Shown piece after piece: positions 21,030 through 29,483 of a stretch of DNA of 64,000 nt. Within the stretch, counting starts at the first letter, position 1, and each line of letters opens with the position of its first letter. A model generated the notes under the pieces. The model saw only the letters and a list, made by a program, of their open reading frames with translations, was not told where the DNA came from and ran no database searches. This stretch comes from Pseudomonas asiatica (GTDB lineage: Bacteria > Pseudomonadota > Gammaproteobacteria > Pseudomonadales > Pseudomonadaceae): positions 930,001 to 994,000 of the forward strand of contig NZ_BLJF01000001.1 in the NCBI RefSeq assembly GCF_009932335.1, given 5' to 3'. Position numbers and translations under genes: made by a program.

Positions 21030-22604
21030 ATGAAGAAATTCCTGCTGACGTTCCTCTGCCTGGGCGTCATCGGCTGCTCCAAACCCGCGGAACCGGAAAA
21101 GACCGTCGACGTGCTGCTGATCGGCGGTGGCATCATGAGTGCCAGCCTGGGTACCTACCTCACCGAGCTGGAGCCCTCCTGGAAGATCGACGTCTACGAG
21201 CGCCTGGACCAGGTGGCCGAAGAAAGCTCCAATGCCTGGAACAACGCCGGGACCGGTCACTCCGCGTTCTGCGAGTTGAACTACACCAGTGTGGGCAAGG
21301 ACGGCAATATCGATATCAGCAAGGCCGTGGGGGTCAACGAGCAGTTCGAGGTGTCCAAGCAGTTCTGGGCCTACCAGGTCGAGCAGGGCGTGCTGAGCAA
21401 CCCGAAGTCGTTCATCAACAACGTGCCGCACATGAGTTTTGTCTGGGGTGACGACAACGTCGCCTTCCTGCACAAGCGCGTCGACGCCCTGCAGCACAGC
21501 TCGCTGTTCCGCGGCATGGAAATCTCCGAAGACCACCAGCAGATCCGCAAGTGGGCGCCGCTGGTGATGGAGGGCCGTGACCCGGGGCAGAAGGTCGCCG
21601 CCACGCGCATGGCCATCGGTACCGACGTGAACTTTGGCGAAATCACCCGCCAGTTGTTCGCCGCGATGACCCGCAACCCCAATGTGTCGCTGAACCTGCG
21701 CCATGAGGTGCGTGACATCGTGCGCAACGACGACGGCACCTGGCATGTGCGGGTGGCCGATCTGGCCAACGGCGGCGAGGAAAAGGCCGTCAACGCCCGC
21801 TTCGTGTTCATTGGTGCCGGTGGTGGCGCGCTGAAGCTGCTGCAGAAGTCGGGCATCCCTGAAGCCGAAGGCTATGCCGGCTTCCCGGTTGGTGGACAGT
21901 TCCTGATGACCGATAACCCCGACCTGGTCGCCCGCCACCAGGCCAAGCTGTACGGCAAGGCCTCGGTTGGCGCGCCGCCGATGTCGGTACCGCACCTGGA
22001 CACGCGGATGATCGATGGCAAGCAGGTGCTGCTGTTCGGCCCGTTCGCCACCTTCTCCACCAAGTACCTCAAGCACGGCTCGCTGCTGGACATGTTCGCC
22101 TCGCTGAACAGCCACAACGTGCTGCCGATGGTCAATGCCGGTATCGACAACATCGACCTCAGCACCTACCTGATGGGGCAGCTGATGCTCAGTTTCGATG
22201 ACCGCATGAACGCGCTGCGCGAGTACTTCCCCAACGCCAAGAACGAAGACTGGAAGTTGCTGCAGGCCGGCCAGCGGGTGCAGGTGATCAAGAAGGACCC
22301 GGTCCTGGGCGGTGTGCTGCAGTTCGGTACTGAAGTGGTGGCGGCGCAGGACGGCAGCATCGCTGCGTTGCTGGGAGCTTCGCCGGGTGCCTCGACAGCG
22401 GCTCCGATCATGCTGACCGTGCTGGAAAAGACCTTCAAGGACCGTATCCAGTCGCCAGCCTGGCAGGCCAGGCTCAAGGAAATCGTACCGAGCTATGGGC
22501 AAAAGCTGAACAACAACCTGGCGCTGACCAACCAGACCCGGGCATGGAGCAGTGAACGCCTGCAGTTGCTGTATGTGCCGGTGGAGGCCGAGCAAGCGTT
22601 ATGA
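21030..22604 (+). CDS. mqo: malate:quinone oxidoreductase with a lipoprotein-type N-terminus
   Basis: 524 residues, normal Mqo length plus an N-terminal extension. The FAD-binding fold is [17 protein letters not shown] (near residue 30) and family segments [21 protein letters not shown] and the C-terminal [15 protein letters not shown] are intact, so it should oxidise malate to oxaloacetate and pass electrons to quinone. Unusual is the start: [18 protein letters not shown], a two-lysine, hydrophobic, VIGC sequence that reads as a lipoprotein signal with Cys at about residue 16 and Ser after it. The gene is monocistronic and bracketed by two REP pairs. Confidence 0.93.
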   Translation: MKKFLLTFLCLGVIGCSKPAEPEKTVDVLLIGGGIMSASLGTYLTELEPSWKIDVYERLDQVAEESSNAWNNAGTGHSAFCELNYTSVGKDGNIDISKAVGVNEQFEVSKQFWAYQVEQGVLSNPKSFINNVPHMSFVWGDDNVAFLHKRVDALQHSSLFRGMEISEDHQQIRKWAPLVMEGRDPGQKVAATRMAIGTDVNFGEITRQLFAAMTRNPNVSLNLRHEVRDIVRNDDGTWHVRVADLANGGEEKAVNARFVFIGAGGGALKLLQKSGIPEAEGYAGFPVGGQFLMTDNPDLVARHQAKLYGKASVGAPPMSVPHLDTRMIDGKQVLLFGPFATFSTKYLKHGSLLDMFASLNSHNVLPMVNAGIDNIDLSTYLMGQLMLSFDDRMNALREYFPNAKNEDWKLLQAGQRVQVIKKDPVLGGVLQFGTEVVAAQDGSIAALLGASPGASTAAPIMLTVLEKTFKDRIQSPAWQARLKEIVPSYGQKLNNNLALTNQTRAWSSERLQLLYVPVEAEQAL

Positions 22605-22621
22605 CCGGTTGACGCAGCCCT

Positions 22622-22737
22622 TTGTAGGAGCGGCCTTGTGTCGCGAGAGGGCTGCGAAGCAGCCCCGGCGATATGTGCAGCGGTGCCGGAATCTGGGGCC
22701 GCTTTGCGGCCATCGCGACACAAGGCCGCTCCTACAG
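22622..22737. repeat. REP pair, GTAGGAGC family
   Basis: TTTGTAGGAGCGGCCTTGTG … CACAAGGCCGCTCCTACAGG with inner arms GGGCTGCGAAGCAGCCCC and GGGGCCGCTTTGCGGCC. It begins 18 bp after the mqo stop. Confidence 0.95.
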
Positions 22738-22755
22738 GGACTTTTCAAGGCACAA

Positions 22756-22783
22756 CAAAAAGCCCGCACAAGGCGGGCTTTTT
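22756..22783 (-). terminator. terminator shared by tRNA-Pro (minus) and mqo (plus)
   Basis: AAAAAGCCCGC-ACAAG-GCGGGCTTTTT: a symmetric stem with A-run and T-run on opposite sides, so it can stop transcription from both directions. It is 11 bp beyond the 3' end of the tRNA gene. Confidence 0.92.
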
Positions 22784-22793
22784 GACGAGGATT

Positions 22794-22870
22794 TGGTCGG
22801 AGAGACAGGATTCGAACCTGCGGCCTTCTCGTCCCGAACGAGACGCGCTACCTGGCTGCGCTACACTCCG
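22794..22870 (-). tRNA. tRNA-Pro (anticodon CGG)
   Basis: 77 nt including an encoded CCA. Acceptor CGGAGTG/CTCTCCG, D-arm GCGC…GCGC, anticodon arm TCTCG-TTCGGGA-CGAGA giving CGG, and T-arm with TTCGAAT are all in place; the arrangement parallels E. coli proK. One oddity is a T-T opposition at pair 6-67 of the acceptor stem and a G-T pair at 49-65. Confidence 0.93.
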
Positions 22871-22950
22871 ATGAAGGAAATCCTACTGCATACTTTTTTT
22901 GCACGCAAGCCCTTGTTGTTAAAAGGGCCTTTGCAAAAAACAGGCTGCGA

Positions 22951-23172
22951 TCAGAGCTCTTTGACGGTGCGGATCTGGTCCTTGTTCAGGCGCGTGCGCT
23001 TGCCGTCCAACTGCTCGAATTCGTAGAAGCCGGAGTCTTCATCATACTTCGGTGTGTCGGTGGCCTGGATTTCGCGACCGTCGTTCAGGGTAATGACGGT
23101 TGGCGATGCGCAGCCAGCGAGGGCGCCCAGGCCCAGGGCGAGCAGGAAGGCGGGTAGGGTTCGTTGAATCAT
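22951..23172 (-). CDS. YgdI/YgdR-family small lipoprotein
   Basis: 73 residues: a lipoprotein signal (RTLPAFLLALGLGALAGCAS, Cys at residue 21) followed by a compact SH3-like DUF903 domain beginning VITLNDGREIQATDTPKYD and ending RLNKDQIRTVKEL. E. coli relatives YgdI and YgdR are outer-membrane lipoproteins of unknown role. Ser/Ala after Cys favours outer-membrane sorting. A GAGAAAC ribosome site precedes the ATG. Confidence 0.92.
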   Translation of the reverse strand: MIQRTLPAFLLALGLGALAGCASPTVITLNDGREIQATDTPKYDEDSGFYEFEQLDGKRTRLNKDQIRTVKEL

Positions 23173-23360
23173 CGTGTTTCTCCAGTGCGATGGTGCTAGA
23201 TGACATTAAGACGCAGGGTGTCCACGCAAGTTCCGTCTACAGTGCAGCATAGCGGCAAACCTGTGGCATTGATCGAGGGCAAGGGCCACGGGCGTCAAGC
23301 TGTGATGGGCGCGTGCTGTGTTATAACTGCGGCCATCCCATCTTCTTGTGACGGACCCCC

Positions 23361-23900
23361 ATGAAAGCCAAGGCAGATACCCCCTTCGTGCCGCTGAACA
23401 TCGCCGTGCTCACAGTCAGCGACACCCGCACCTTCGACACCGATACCTCCGGCCAGATGTTCGTCGACCGCCTGAGCGCGGCTGGCCATCGCCTGGCCGA
23501 GCGCGTGCTGCTCAAAGACGACTTGTACAAGATTCGCGCCCAGGTCGCCACCTGGATTGCCGATGACAGCGTGCAGGTAGTGCTGATCACCGGCGGCACC
23601 GGCTTTACTGGCCGCGACAGCACGCCCGAGGCTGTGGCCTGCCTGCTGGACAAGCAGGTAGAAGGTTTTGGTGAGCTGTTCCGGCAGATTTCCGTGGCCG
23701 ACATCGGCACCTCCACCGTTCAGTCGCGCGCCCTGGCCGGGCTGGCCAACGGTACCCTGGTGTGCTGCCTGCCAGGTTCGACCAACGCGGTGCGCACCGG
23801 TTGGGACGGTATCCTCGCCGAGCAGCTGGACGCCCGTCATCGCCCGTGCAACTTCGTGCCGCACCTGAAGCAGGCAGCGGCCTGCGACAGCCGTGGCTGA
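23361..23900 (+). CDS. moaB: molybdenum cofactor biosynthesis protein B
   Basis: 179 residues of the MoaB/MogA family: LNIAVLTVSDTRTFDTDTSGQMF near the start, the molybdopterin-binding VVLITGGTGFTGRDSTPEAV (about 75-95) and the LPGSTNAVRTGWDGIL segment late in the protein. It adenylates or handles molybdopterin before metal insertion. Its last 8 bp overlap the GTG start of moeA, indicating coupled translation. Confidence 0.94.
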   Translation: MKAKADTPFVPLNIAVLTVSDTRTFDTDTSGQMFVDRLSAAGHRLAERVLLKDDLYKIRAQVATWIADDSVQVVLITGGTGFTGRDSTPEAVACLLDKQVEGFGELFRQISVADIGTSTVQSRALAGLANGTLVCCLPGSTNAVRTGWDGILAEQLDARHRPCNFVPHLKQAAACDSRG

Positions 23901-25110
23901 GGTTACCCAGGCCCGGCCGCTGATGCCGGTAGAGCAGGCCTTGGAGCAGCTGCTGGCATTGGCCGAAGCGGCACCTATCCGTGACACCGAGAACCTGCCA
24001 CTGGCCGAGGCCGAAGGCCGTGTGCTGGCCACCCACCTGGTGGCCTCGCTCGACCTGCCGCCTTGGCCGAACAGCGCCATGGACGGTTACGCCCTGCGCC
24101 TGGCCGACTGGCAGGGTGAACCACTGCCGGTCAGCCAGCGGATTTTCGCCGGCCATGCGCCGCAGCCGCTGCAGCCGGGTACCTGCGCACGCATCTTCAC
24201 CGGGGCACCGCTGCCCGAAGGTGCCGACTGCGTCGAAATGCAGGAAAACACCGAAGTGGCGGAGGATGGGCGGGTACGCTTTCTCGAAGCGCTGAAGACC
24301 GGGCAGAACATTCGTCCCCAGGGCCAGGAAACCCGCAAGGGCGAACAGGTGATGAGCGCCGGCACCCGGCTTGGGCCGATCGAGCTGGGCCTGGCCGCGA
24401 CCTTGGGCCACGGCCGGCTGGATGTGGTGCGCAAGGTGCGGGTGGCGGTGTTGTCCACTGGTGACGAACTGGTCGAACCTGGCCTGCCGCTGGGGCCGGG
24501 GCAGATCTACAACAGTAACCGCCGACTGCTGGTCAGCTGGTTGCAGCGGCTGGGCTGCGAGGTGGTTGATGCGGGCATCCTGCCGGATGACCTGGCACGT
24601 ACCCGCACCTGCCTGGCTGAACTGGGCGATGTCGACCTGATCCTGTCCACCGGCGGTGTCTCGGTGGGTGAGGCCGACTACCTCGGTGCCGCCCTGCGCG
24701 AAGCCGGCGAGCTGGCCTTGTGGAAGCTGGCGATCAAGCCGGGCAAGCCGCTGACCTTCGGCCACTTCCAGGGCGTGCCGGTAATCGGCCTGCCGGGTAA
24801 CCCGGCCTCGACCCTGGTCACCTTCGGCCTGCTCACCCGGCCCTACTTGTTGCGGCGTCAGGGCGTGACCGATGTTACGCCGTTGCGCTTTGACATGCCG
24901 GCCGGCTTTGACTGGCCCAAGGCTGGCACGCGCCGCGAGTACCTGCGCGCCCGCATCGAGCAAGGCCAAGTGCGCATCTACAAGAACCAGAGTTCGGGCG
25001 TACTGCGCAGTGCGGCCTGGGCCGAGGGGCTTGTAGAAGTGCGTGAAGGCAGCACACCGAAGCAGGGTGACAGCGTGCCCTTCATTCCCTTCAGCGAACT
25101 ACTTGGCTGA
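23893..25110 (+). CDS. moeA: molybdopterin molybdenumtransferase
   Basis: 405 residues with GTG start inside moaB. MoeA domain order is present: the N-terminal region with LPPWPNSAMDGYALR (near 58), the MoCF-binding domain with VAVLSTGDELVEPG (near 190) and DLILSTGGVSVGEADY (near 250), and the C-terminal domain IV. It inserts molybdate into adenylated molybdopterin. Its end runs 12 bp into the 3' end of the convergent glycosyltransferase gene. Confidence 0.95.
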   Translation: MAEVTQARPLMPVEQALEQLLALAEAAPIRDTENLPLAEAEGRVLATHLVASLDLPPWPNSAMDGYALRLADWQGEPLPVSQRIFAGHAPQPLQPGTCARIFTGAPLPEGADCVEMQENTEVAEDGRVRFLEALKTGQNIRPQGQETRKGEQVMSAGTRLGPIELGLAATLGHGRLDVVRKVRVAVLSTGDELVEPGLPLGPGQIYNSNRRLLVSWLQRLGCEVVDAGILPDDLARTRTCLAELGDVDLILSTGGVSVGEADYLGAALREAGELALWKLAIKPGKPLTFGHFQGVPVIGLPGNPASTLVTFGLLTRPYLLRRQGVTDVTPLRFDMPAGFDWPKAGTRREYLRARIEQGQVRIYKNQSSGVLRSAAWAEGLVEVREGSTPKQGDSVPFIPFSELLG

Positions 25111-26346
25111 GCGGCCCAGCCAGGCACTGGCCAGCGGCGCGGCCTCGACCGGTGCCGCCAGGGCCAGGCGCATGTGCACGTTCTCCAGTTGCTGGGCGGC
25201 CACGCTCCAGTCGTGGCGCTGGCGGGCAAACTGGCGCCCGGCGTCGCTCAACTGGCTCATGCGCCAGGGCTGGTTGAGCAACTGGGTGATCAGCAGCGCC
25301 AACTGGTCGCCATCCTCACTGCCCAGGTAGTGCTCACCGTTGTTCGCGGCCAGGCCTGAAACGCCCTTGCCGGTGGTGATTACCGGCAAGCCGGCGGCCA
25401 TCGCTTCGAGGATTTTTACCTTGGAGCCACCGGCATAGCGCAGTGGTGCGAAGAACAGTGCCGAGCGCCGCTGCAGTTCACGCAGGTCGGGACGGTAGCC
25501 GAACCATTCGATGCGCGGGTCGTTCCAGTGCAGTTTCCAGCTGGCCGGCATGGCATGCCCGGCAATCGCCAGGCGCACCGCCGGGTTGCTCATCCAGACC
25601 TGCGGCATGATGTCTTCCAGCGCCCATTCGATGGCCTCTAGGTTGGCACCATACTCGAAGTTGCCAACGAACAGCAGGCGCTGGCTGTGCAGCGCGGGTT
25701 GCACATGCTGGTAGAAATCACAGTCCACGCCATTGACCACCACGTTCACCGGGCGCCCGCTGATCTGTGCGATCAATTCGGCATCGTGGGCGCTGACTGC
25801 CACCAGTTCGGTGGGTTGGTGCAATACCCGCTGTTCCCAGCGTCGATAACGCCAGCGGTCGAAGGCGTTGAGCGGGCGTAACCATAGCGGCAGGCGATCG
25901 TGGTTGGCGCCCCCCATCACTGATTCCAGGGTGTGCTCGCTAAGCATGTACGGCAGCCCGCGTGCCTGCAGGGCTTTTTCGAAGGGCTGGAAACTGTAGC
26001 TGTGCTCGATCTGGATCACGTCCCAGGGCTCGTCCAGCAATTGCTCGAAGCGGTGCCGCAGGCAAGGGGCCAGACCATTGATAATTGCGCGCATGGGGTA
26101 AGCGATAATCGGCGAGGCCAGCAGGTTGAGCGGGCTGTGCAGGGGCCGTCGGGGCAGCACGATCAGGCGCTCGAGCAGCGGCTCCAGGGCCTCGCGGGCG
26201 GCATCGTCAAGGGGGATCTTCGATTGCACCAGCAGGGTAATCCGGTGGCCCCGCTGTGCCAGTGCGCGTATCAGGTGGTATTGCCGGGTCTTGCTGCCGC
26301 TGGTGGTTGGCCAGGGCAGGTACGGCAGTGTCCAGAGAATGCGCAT
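25099..26346 (-). CDS. GT-B glycosyltransferase (family 4-like)
   Basis: 415 residues. The N-terminal half begins MRILWTLPYLPWPTTSGSKTRQYHL, the glycine-containing acceptor loop of GT4 enzymes; the C-terminal half has LLFVGNFEYGANLEAIEWA and the sugar-nucleotide-binding stretch FFAPLRYAGGSKVKILEAMAAGLPVITT with the GxE-type (KILEAMAAG) motif. No membrane helices. It stands alone with no other envelope-sugar genes, so the product (exopolysaccharide, LPS or other glycan) cannot be told. Converges on and overlaps moeA by 12 bp. Confidence 0.88.
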   Translation of the reverse strand: MRILWTLPYLPWPTTSGSKTRQYHLIRALAQRGHRITLLVQSKIPLDDAAREALEPLLERLIVLPRRPLHSPLNLLASPIIAYPMRAIINGLAPCLRHRFEQLLDEPWDVIQIEHSYSFQPFEKALQARGLPYMLSEHTLESVMGGANHDRLPLWLRPLNAFDRWRYRRWEQRVLHQPTELVAVSAHDAELIAQISGRPVNVVVNGVDCDFYQHVQPALHSQRLLFVGNFEYGANLEAIEWALEDIMPQVWMSNPAVRLAIAGHAMPASWKLHWNDPRIEWFGYRPDLRELQRRSALFFAPLRYAGGSKVKILEAMAAGLPVITTGKGVSGLAANNGEHYLGSEDGDQLALLITQLLNQPWRMSQLSDAGRQFARQRHDWSVAAQQLENVHMRLALAAPVEAAPLASAWLGRSAK

Positions 26347-26510
26347 GACCCGGAATCCTCGCTAAAGGCTGCGGATAGCAAGACGCGCCCATGGGCAGCA
26401 GTGGTAGAACCACTGCCGGGGGCGCGTCCGTGGCAATAAAGTGTATCTGCTGAGCATAGCCGTGCATTGCCAGGCGTGTGGGAAAAGACAGGCCTACGCA
26501 ATTAAATACT

Positions 26511-26610
26511 GGGAGCGGCCTAATGCCAGTCAGTTAAGGTTTCTACAGGCTTTACTGGGGCTGCAAAGCAGCCCCGAATTGCTTAACTGACAGGCACTGG
26601 GGAGCGGCCT
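26511..26610. mobile_element. MITE-like palindromic element flanked by 11-bp direct repeats
   Basis: Terminal inverted repeats TGCCAGTCAGTTAAG (26524-26538) and CTTAACTGACAGGCA (26582-26596) match 14 of 15 positions. Between them is a second hairpin GGGGCTGC-AAA-GCAGCCCC. The whole is flanked by identical GGGAGCGGCCT (26511-26521 and 26600-26610), which could be a target duplication, and this sequence resembles the GGAGCGGCCTTGTG core of the REP family. No coding capacity. It lies in the 345-bp divergent gap between the glycosyltransferase and the lipid kinase; the rest of that gap shows nothing recognisable. Confidence 0.6.
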
Positions 26611-26691
26611 GCTATTTTTTCGGGCGCATGCAACGATCCGCGACTGCAAAGGGTCGAGATCTGGGTTGATCACTTCACGGAGGCGCACAAC

Positions 26692-27579
26692 ATGCGAGCG
26701 GGCAAGGCAATGCTGATCCTGCATGGCAAGCAGGCGATGAACGAAGACTTGCGCAGCGCCGTGCATGACCTGCGCGACAGCGGCTGGGTCCTGGATGTGC
26801 GGGTTACCTGGGAGGCCGGTGACGCCCAGCGCCTGGTCACCGAGGCGCTGGCCGCCGGCTACGACCACATCGTCGCCGGAGGCGGGGATGGCACGCTGCG
26901 TGATGTCGCCGAGGCCATGGGGCTGGCAGGTACCAAGGCCAGCCTGGCGTTGTTGCCGCTGGGCACGGCCAACGATTTTGCCAAGGCCGCCGGCATACCC
27001 CTGGAGCCTGCCACGGCCCTGGCCTTGCTGAACATACCCGCACGGCCGATAGACCTGGGCCAGGCCGGCGACCAGCTGTTCCTCAACATGGCCACGGGCG
27101 GTTTTGGCAGCCAGGTCACGGCCAATACCTCCGAAGACCTGAAGAAAGTACTGGGCGCGGCCGCCTACCTGTTCACCGGGTTGTCGCGCTTTAGCGAACT
27201 GCAGGCCGCCTCGGTAGAGCTGCAAGGGCCAGGCTTCGACTGGCAGGGTGACCTGCTGGCGCTGGGGATCGGCAATGGCCGCCAGGCCGGGGGTGGGCAA
27301 GTGCTGTGCCCCGAGGCCCTGGTGAACGACGGCTTGCTCGATATCGCCATCCTGCCGGCACCTCAGGAGATGGTCGGGACGTTGCGTGAGCTGTTGGCCG
27401 GTAACGGTCTGTTCGTCAGGGCCAGGTTGCCCTGGGTGGAGATCAAGTGCTCGCAGGGGCTGGACATCAATCTTGATGGCGAGCCAGTGCAGGCCGAAAA
27501 GTTACGCTTCCAGGCCAAGCCCGCTGCACTGCGGCTACACCTGCCGGAGGGGTCTCCGTTGCTCAGTCGTCCAGGCTGA
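26692..27579 (+). CDS. yegS: YegS-type diacylglycerol/lipid kinase
   Basis: 295 residues of the DAGK catalytic family. The nucleotide-binding GGDGT motif appears as IVAGGGDGTLRDVAEAM near residue 63, followed by ALLPLGTANDFAKAAGIP, and the C-terminal beta-sandwich domain contains DINLDGEPVQAEKLRF. YegS phosphorylates lipids such as phosphatidylglycerol in vitro; its physiological substrate is unsettled. It ends 17 bp inside the convergent response-regulator gene. Confidence 0.9.
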   Translation: MRAGKAMLILHGKQAMNEDLRSAVHDLRDSGWVLDVRVTWEAGDAQRLVTEALAAGYDHIVAGGGDGTLRDVAEAMGLAGTKASLALLPLGTANDFAKAAGIPLEPATALALLNIPARPIDLGQAGDQLFLNMATGGFGSQVTANTSEDLKKVLGAAAYLFTGLSRFSELQAASVELQGPGFDWQGDLLALGIGNGRQAGGGQVLCPEALVNDGLLDIAILPAPQEMVGTLRELLAGNGLFVRARLPWVEIKCSQGLDINLDGEPVQAEKLRFQAKPAALRLHLPEGSPLLSRPG

Positions 27580-28222
27580 TGATTTTCTCGCGCACGGCGA
27601 ACAGCACCAGGCCGGCCACGTCATGGATTTGCAGGCGTTTCATGACTTGCGAGCGGTGGGTTTCCACTGTCTTGATCGACAGGCCCAGGCCGGTGGCGAT
27701 TTCCCGGGTGGACTTGCCACGCACGATCAGGCGCAGGATCTCCAGCTGTCGCGCCGTGAGATTATGCCGCTCGCCAGCTGGTAGCTTGCCCTGCCTGGTG
27801 TGCTGCAGCGCCTGGTTGATGACCGTATGGGCGACGGCTGGGCTGAGGTAGCGCTCGCCGTTGCGCACCGCGGTCAGGGCCTGTTCCAGCTCGGTGGCGC
27901 TGGTGTCCTTGAGCAGGTAGCCGTGGGCGCCACTCTCCAGTGCCCGCATGATCAGGTCCGGGTCGGTGTGCATCGACAGGATCAACACCTTGCAGGTGCT
28001 GCCGCTGGCGCGCAGTTGGGTGAGGGCGTCCAGGCCGCTGGTCGAGCGCATGGAGATGTCCAGCAAGACGATGTCCGGCGCCAGCGTGCGCACCTGTTCG
28101 AGCAACTGGCTGCCGTCGTCGGCTTCACCGATCACGTCATAGCCGGGGATGTCGCACACCAGTGCGCGCACACCAGCGCGAATCAGCGAGTGGTCGTCTA
28201 CCAGCAGCAGTCTACAGGTCAT
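27563..28222 (-). CDS. NarL-family response regulator
   Basis: 219 residues: receiver domain (1-120) with LLLVDDHSLIRAGVRAL, phospho-Asp in DIVLLDISMRST and Lys in GYLLKDTSATE; LuxR helix-turn-helix (150-215) with LTARQLEILRLIVRGKSTREIA. Its start overlaps the 3' end of the sensor kinase gene by 11 bp, so the pair is one operon with kinase first. The target genes cannot be inferred. Confidence 0.92.
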   Translation of the reverse strand: MTCRLLLVDDHSLIRAGVRALVCDIPGYDVIGEADDGSQLLEQVRTLAPDIVLLDISMRSTSGLDALTQLRASGSTCKVLILSMHTDPDLIMRALESGAHGYLLKDTSATELEQALTAVRNGERYLSPAVAHTVINQALQHTRQGKLPAGERHNLTARQLEILRLIVRGKSTREIATGLGLSIKTVETHRSQVMKRLQIHDVAGLVLFAVREKIISLDD

Positions 28223-29108
28223 GGGTTGCAGTGCTCCTGGCGCGTTGCTGGGTGCGCGGTGGCCATGGGAACATCGCCTCGATGTGCGTGCCCAGGCCGA
28301 GCTGGCTGGTGATGTCCAGGCTGCCCTGCAACGCGGTTACCCGCTCCTGCATACCGGCCAAGCCCCGCTGGCCTGCTTCGGCCGGTTGCCTGGCGGGCAC
28401 GAAGCCGCGGCCATCGTCTTGGATTGACAGCGCCAACCCCTCGGGGGTGCGCTGCAGGCGGATGACCAGATTGCGTGCCTGGGCGTGGCGCAGCATGTTG
28501 GTCACGGCTTCCTGGGTAATGCGGAACACCGCCATGGCCACGGCCTCGTCGATGCCCCCCAAGCGCTGGTTGCATGCCAGGCTCCAGTGAACGCCGCTGT
28601 TGCCCAGGGTGCGCACCAGGTGTGCGCGCAGGCTGGCTTCCAGGCCCAGGCTGGCCAACTGCCGCGGGTTGAGCAGGGCGGAGACATCGCGCACGTTGCC
28701 CAAGGTGTCATCCAGCGTGCTGCGCAGCGCGTCGCAGTGGCCTTGCAGCTCGTCGGGCATGCGCTTCTGCAGCCACTGCAGCTGCAGCTTGGCGGCGGTG
28801 AGCAACTGGCCGATGTCGTCGTGCAGTTCCCGGCTCAGGTGCTGGCGCTCGCCTTCCTGGACTTTGAGCATGCGCTCGGCCAGTTCCGCCGGGCGCAGGC
28901 TGATCGACTTGGCACCAAGGGCCAGGTGCACGGTAGCGCCCAGTGTGGCGGCCAGTTGCAGCACCAGCAGGCTGGCCGGAATCACCTGATCGGCCAGGTA
29001 CAGCAACAGGTTGGCGACCAGCGAGGCAATGCACAGCCCGACAGTCGCCCAGCGCAGCAGGGTAGTACGGGAGCAGCACAGCAAAGAAGTCTTCAAGCGT
29101 GGAAGCAT
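28212..29108 (-). CDS. NarL-family sensor histidine kinase (HisKA_3)
   Basis: 298 residues from the ATG at 29108 (an in-frame TTG at 29153 would give 313; neither has a good ribosome site). Two hydrophobic segments (about 20-65) anchor it with almost no periplasmic loop, so it senses within or inside the membrane. The phosphorylated His is in GERQHLSRELHDDIGQLL, and the ATPase domain has ITQEAVTNMLRHAQA (N box) and IQDDGRGF plus QRGLAGMQER (G boxes). Phosphotransfer is to the adjacent regulator. Confidence 0.9.
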   Translation of the reverse strand: MLPRLKTSLLCCSRTTLLRWATVGLCIASLVANLLLYLADQVIPASLLVLQLAATLGATVHLALGAKSISLRPAELAERMLKVQEGERQHLSRELHDDIGQLLTAAKLQLQWLQKRMPDELQGHCDALRSTLDDTLGNVRDVSALLNPRQLASLGLEASLRAHLVRTLGNSGVHWSLACNQRLGGIDEAVAMAVFRITQEAVTNMLRHAQARNLVIRLQRTPEGLALSIQDDGRGFVPARQPAEAGQRGLAGMQERVTALQGSLDITSQLGLGTHIEAMFPWPPRTQQRARSTATHDL

Positions 29109-29483
29109 AGGTAGGGAAGCCACTGAAGTATTGCTGATGGAGGCCTTGCACAATCCATGTCAGAGGCTTTGGAGCAGTACTTGCCGTTTTCTTTCAAACA
29201 CGTGATCTTGCGACCTTGCTGCAGGCCGCAAGCGTTTGTGGGGGCGCATATTACCACTTCGCAGTGCATCGGTCGCGGTCGGCTAACGCCATGAAACGCC
29301 GACGGGGCGGGTGCGGGAGGGTGGCAAAGTGCCGCTTTGCTTGATCGCGCAATATGCACTTGCCATCGAACTTGTGCGCTGTTGATTCAACTTGGCCCCC
29401 CGCAACCTGAAAAACCTCGAGAATGTTCCAGGTTCGGCCAGGATGGGCCTGAATAAACGTGCCCGGCTGCATTTTGCGCCAGT
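29109..29483. other. non-coding gap upstream of the sensor kinase
   Basis: About 375 bp between the sensor kinase start and the stop of the HPt-like gene, both on the minus strand. Promoter for the kinase operon must be here. I see no clear operator, terminator or coding frame; a few short G-rich runs are present. Confidence 0.5.
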
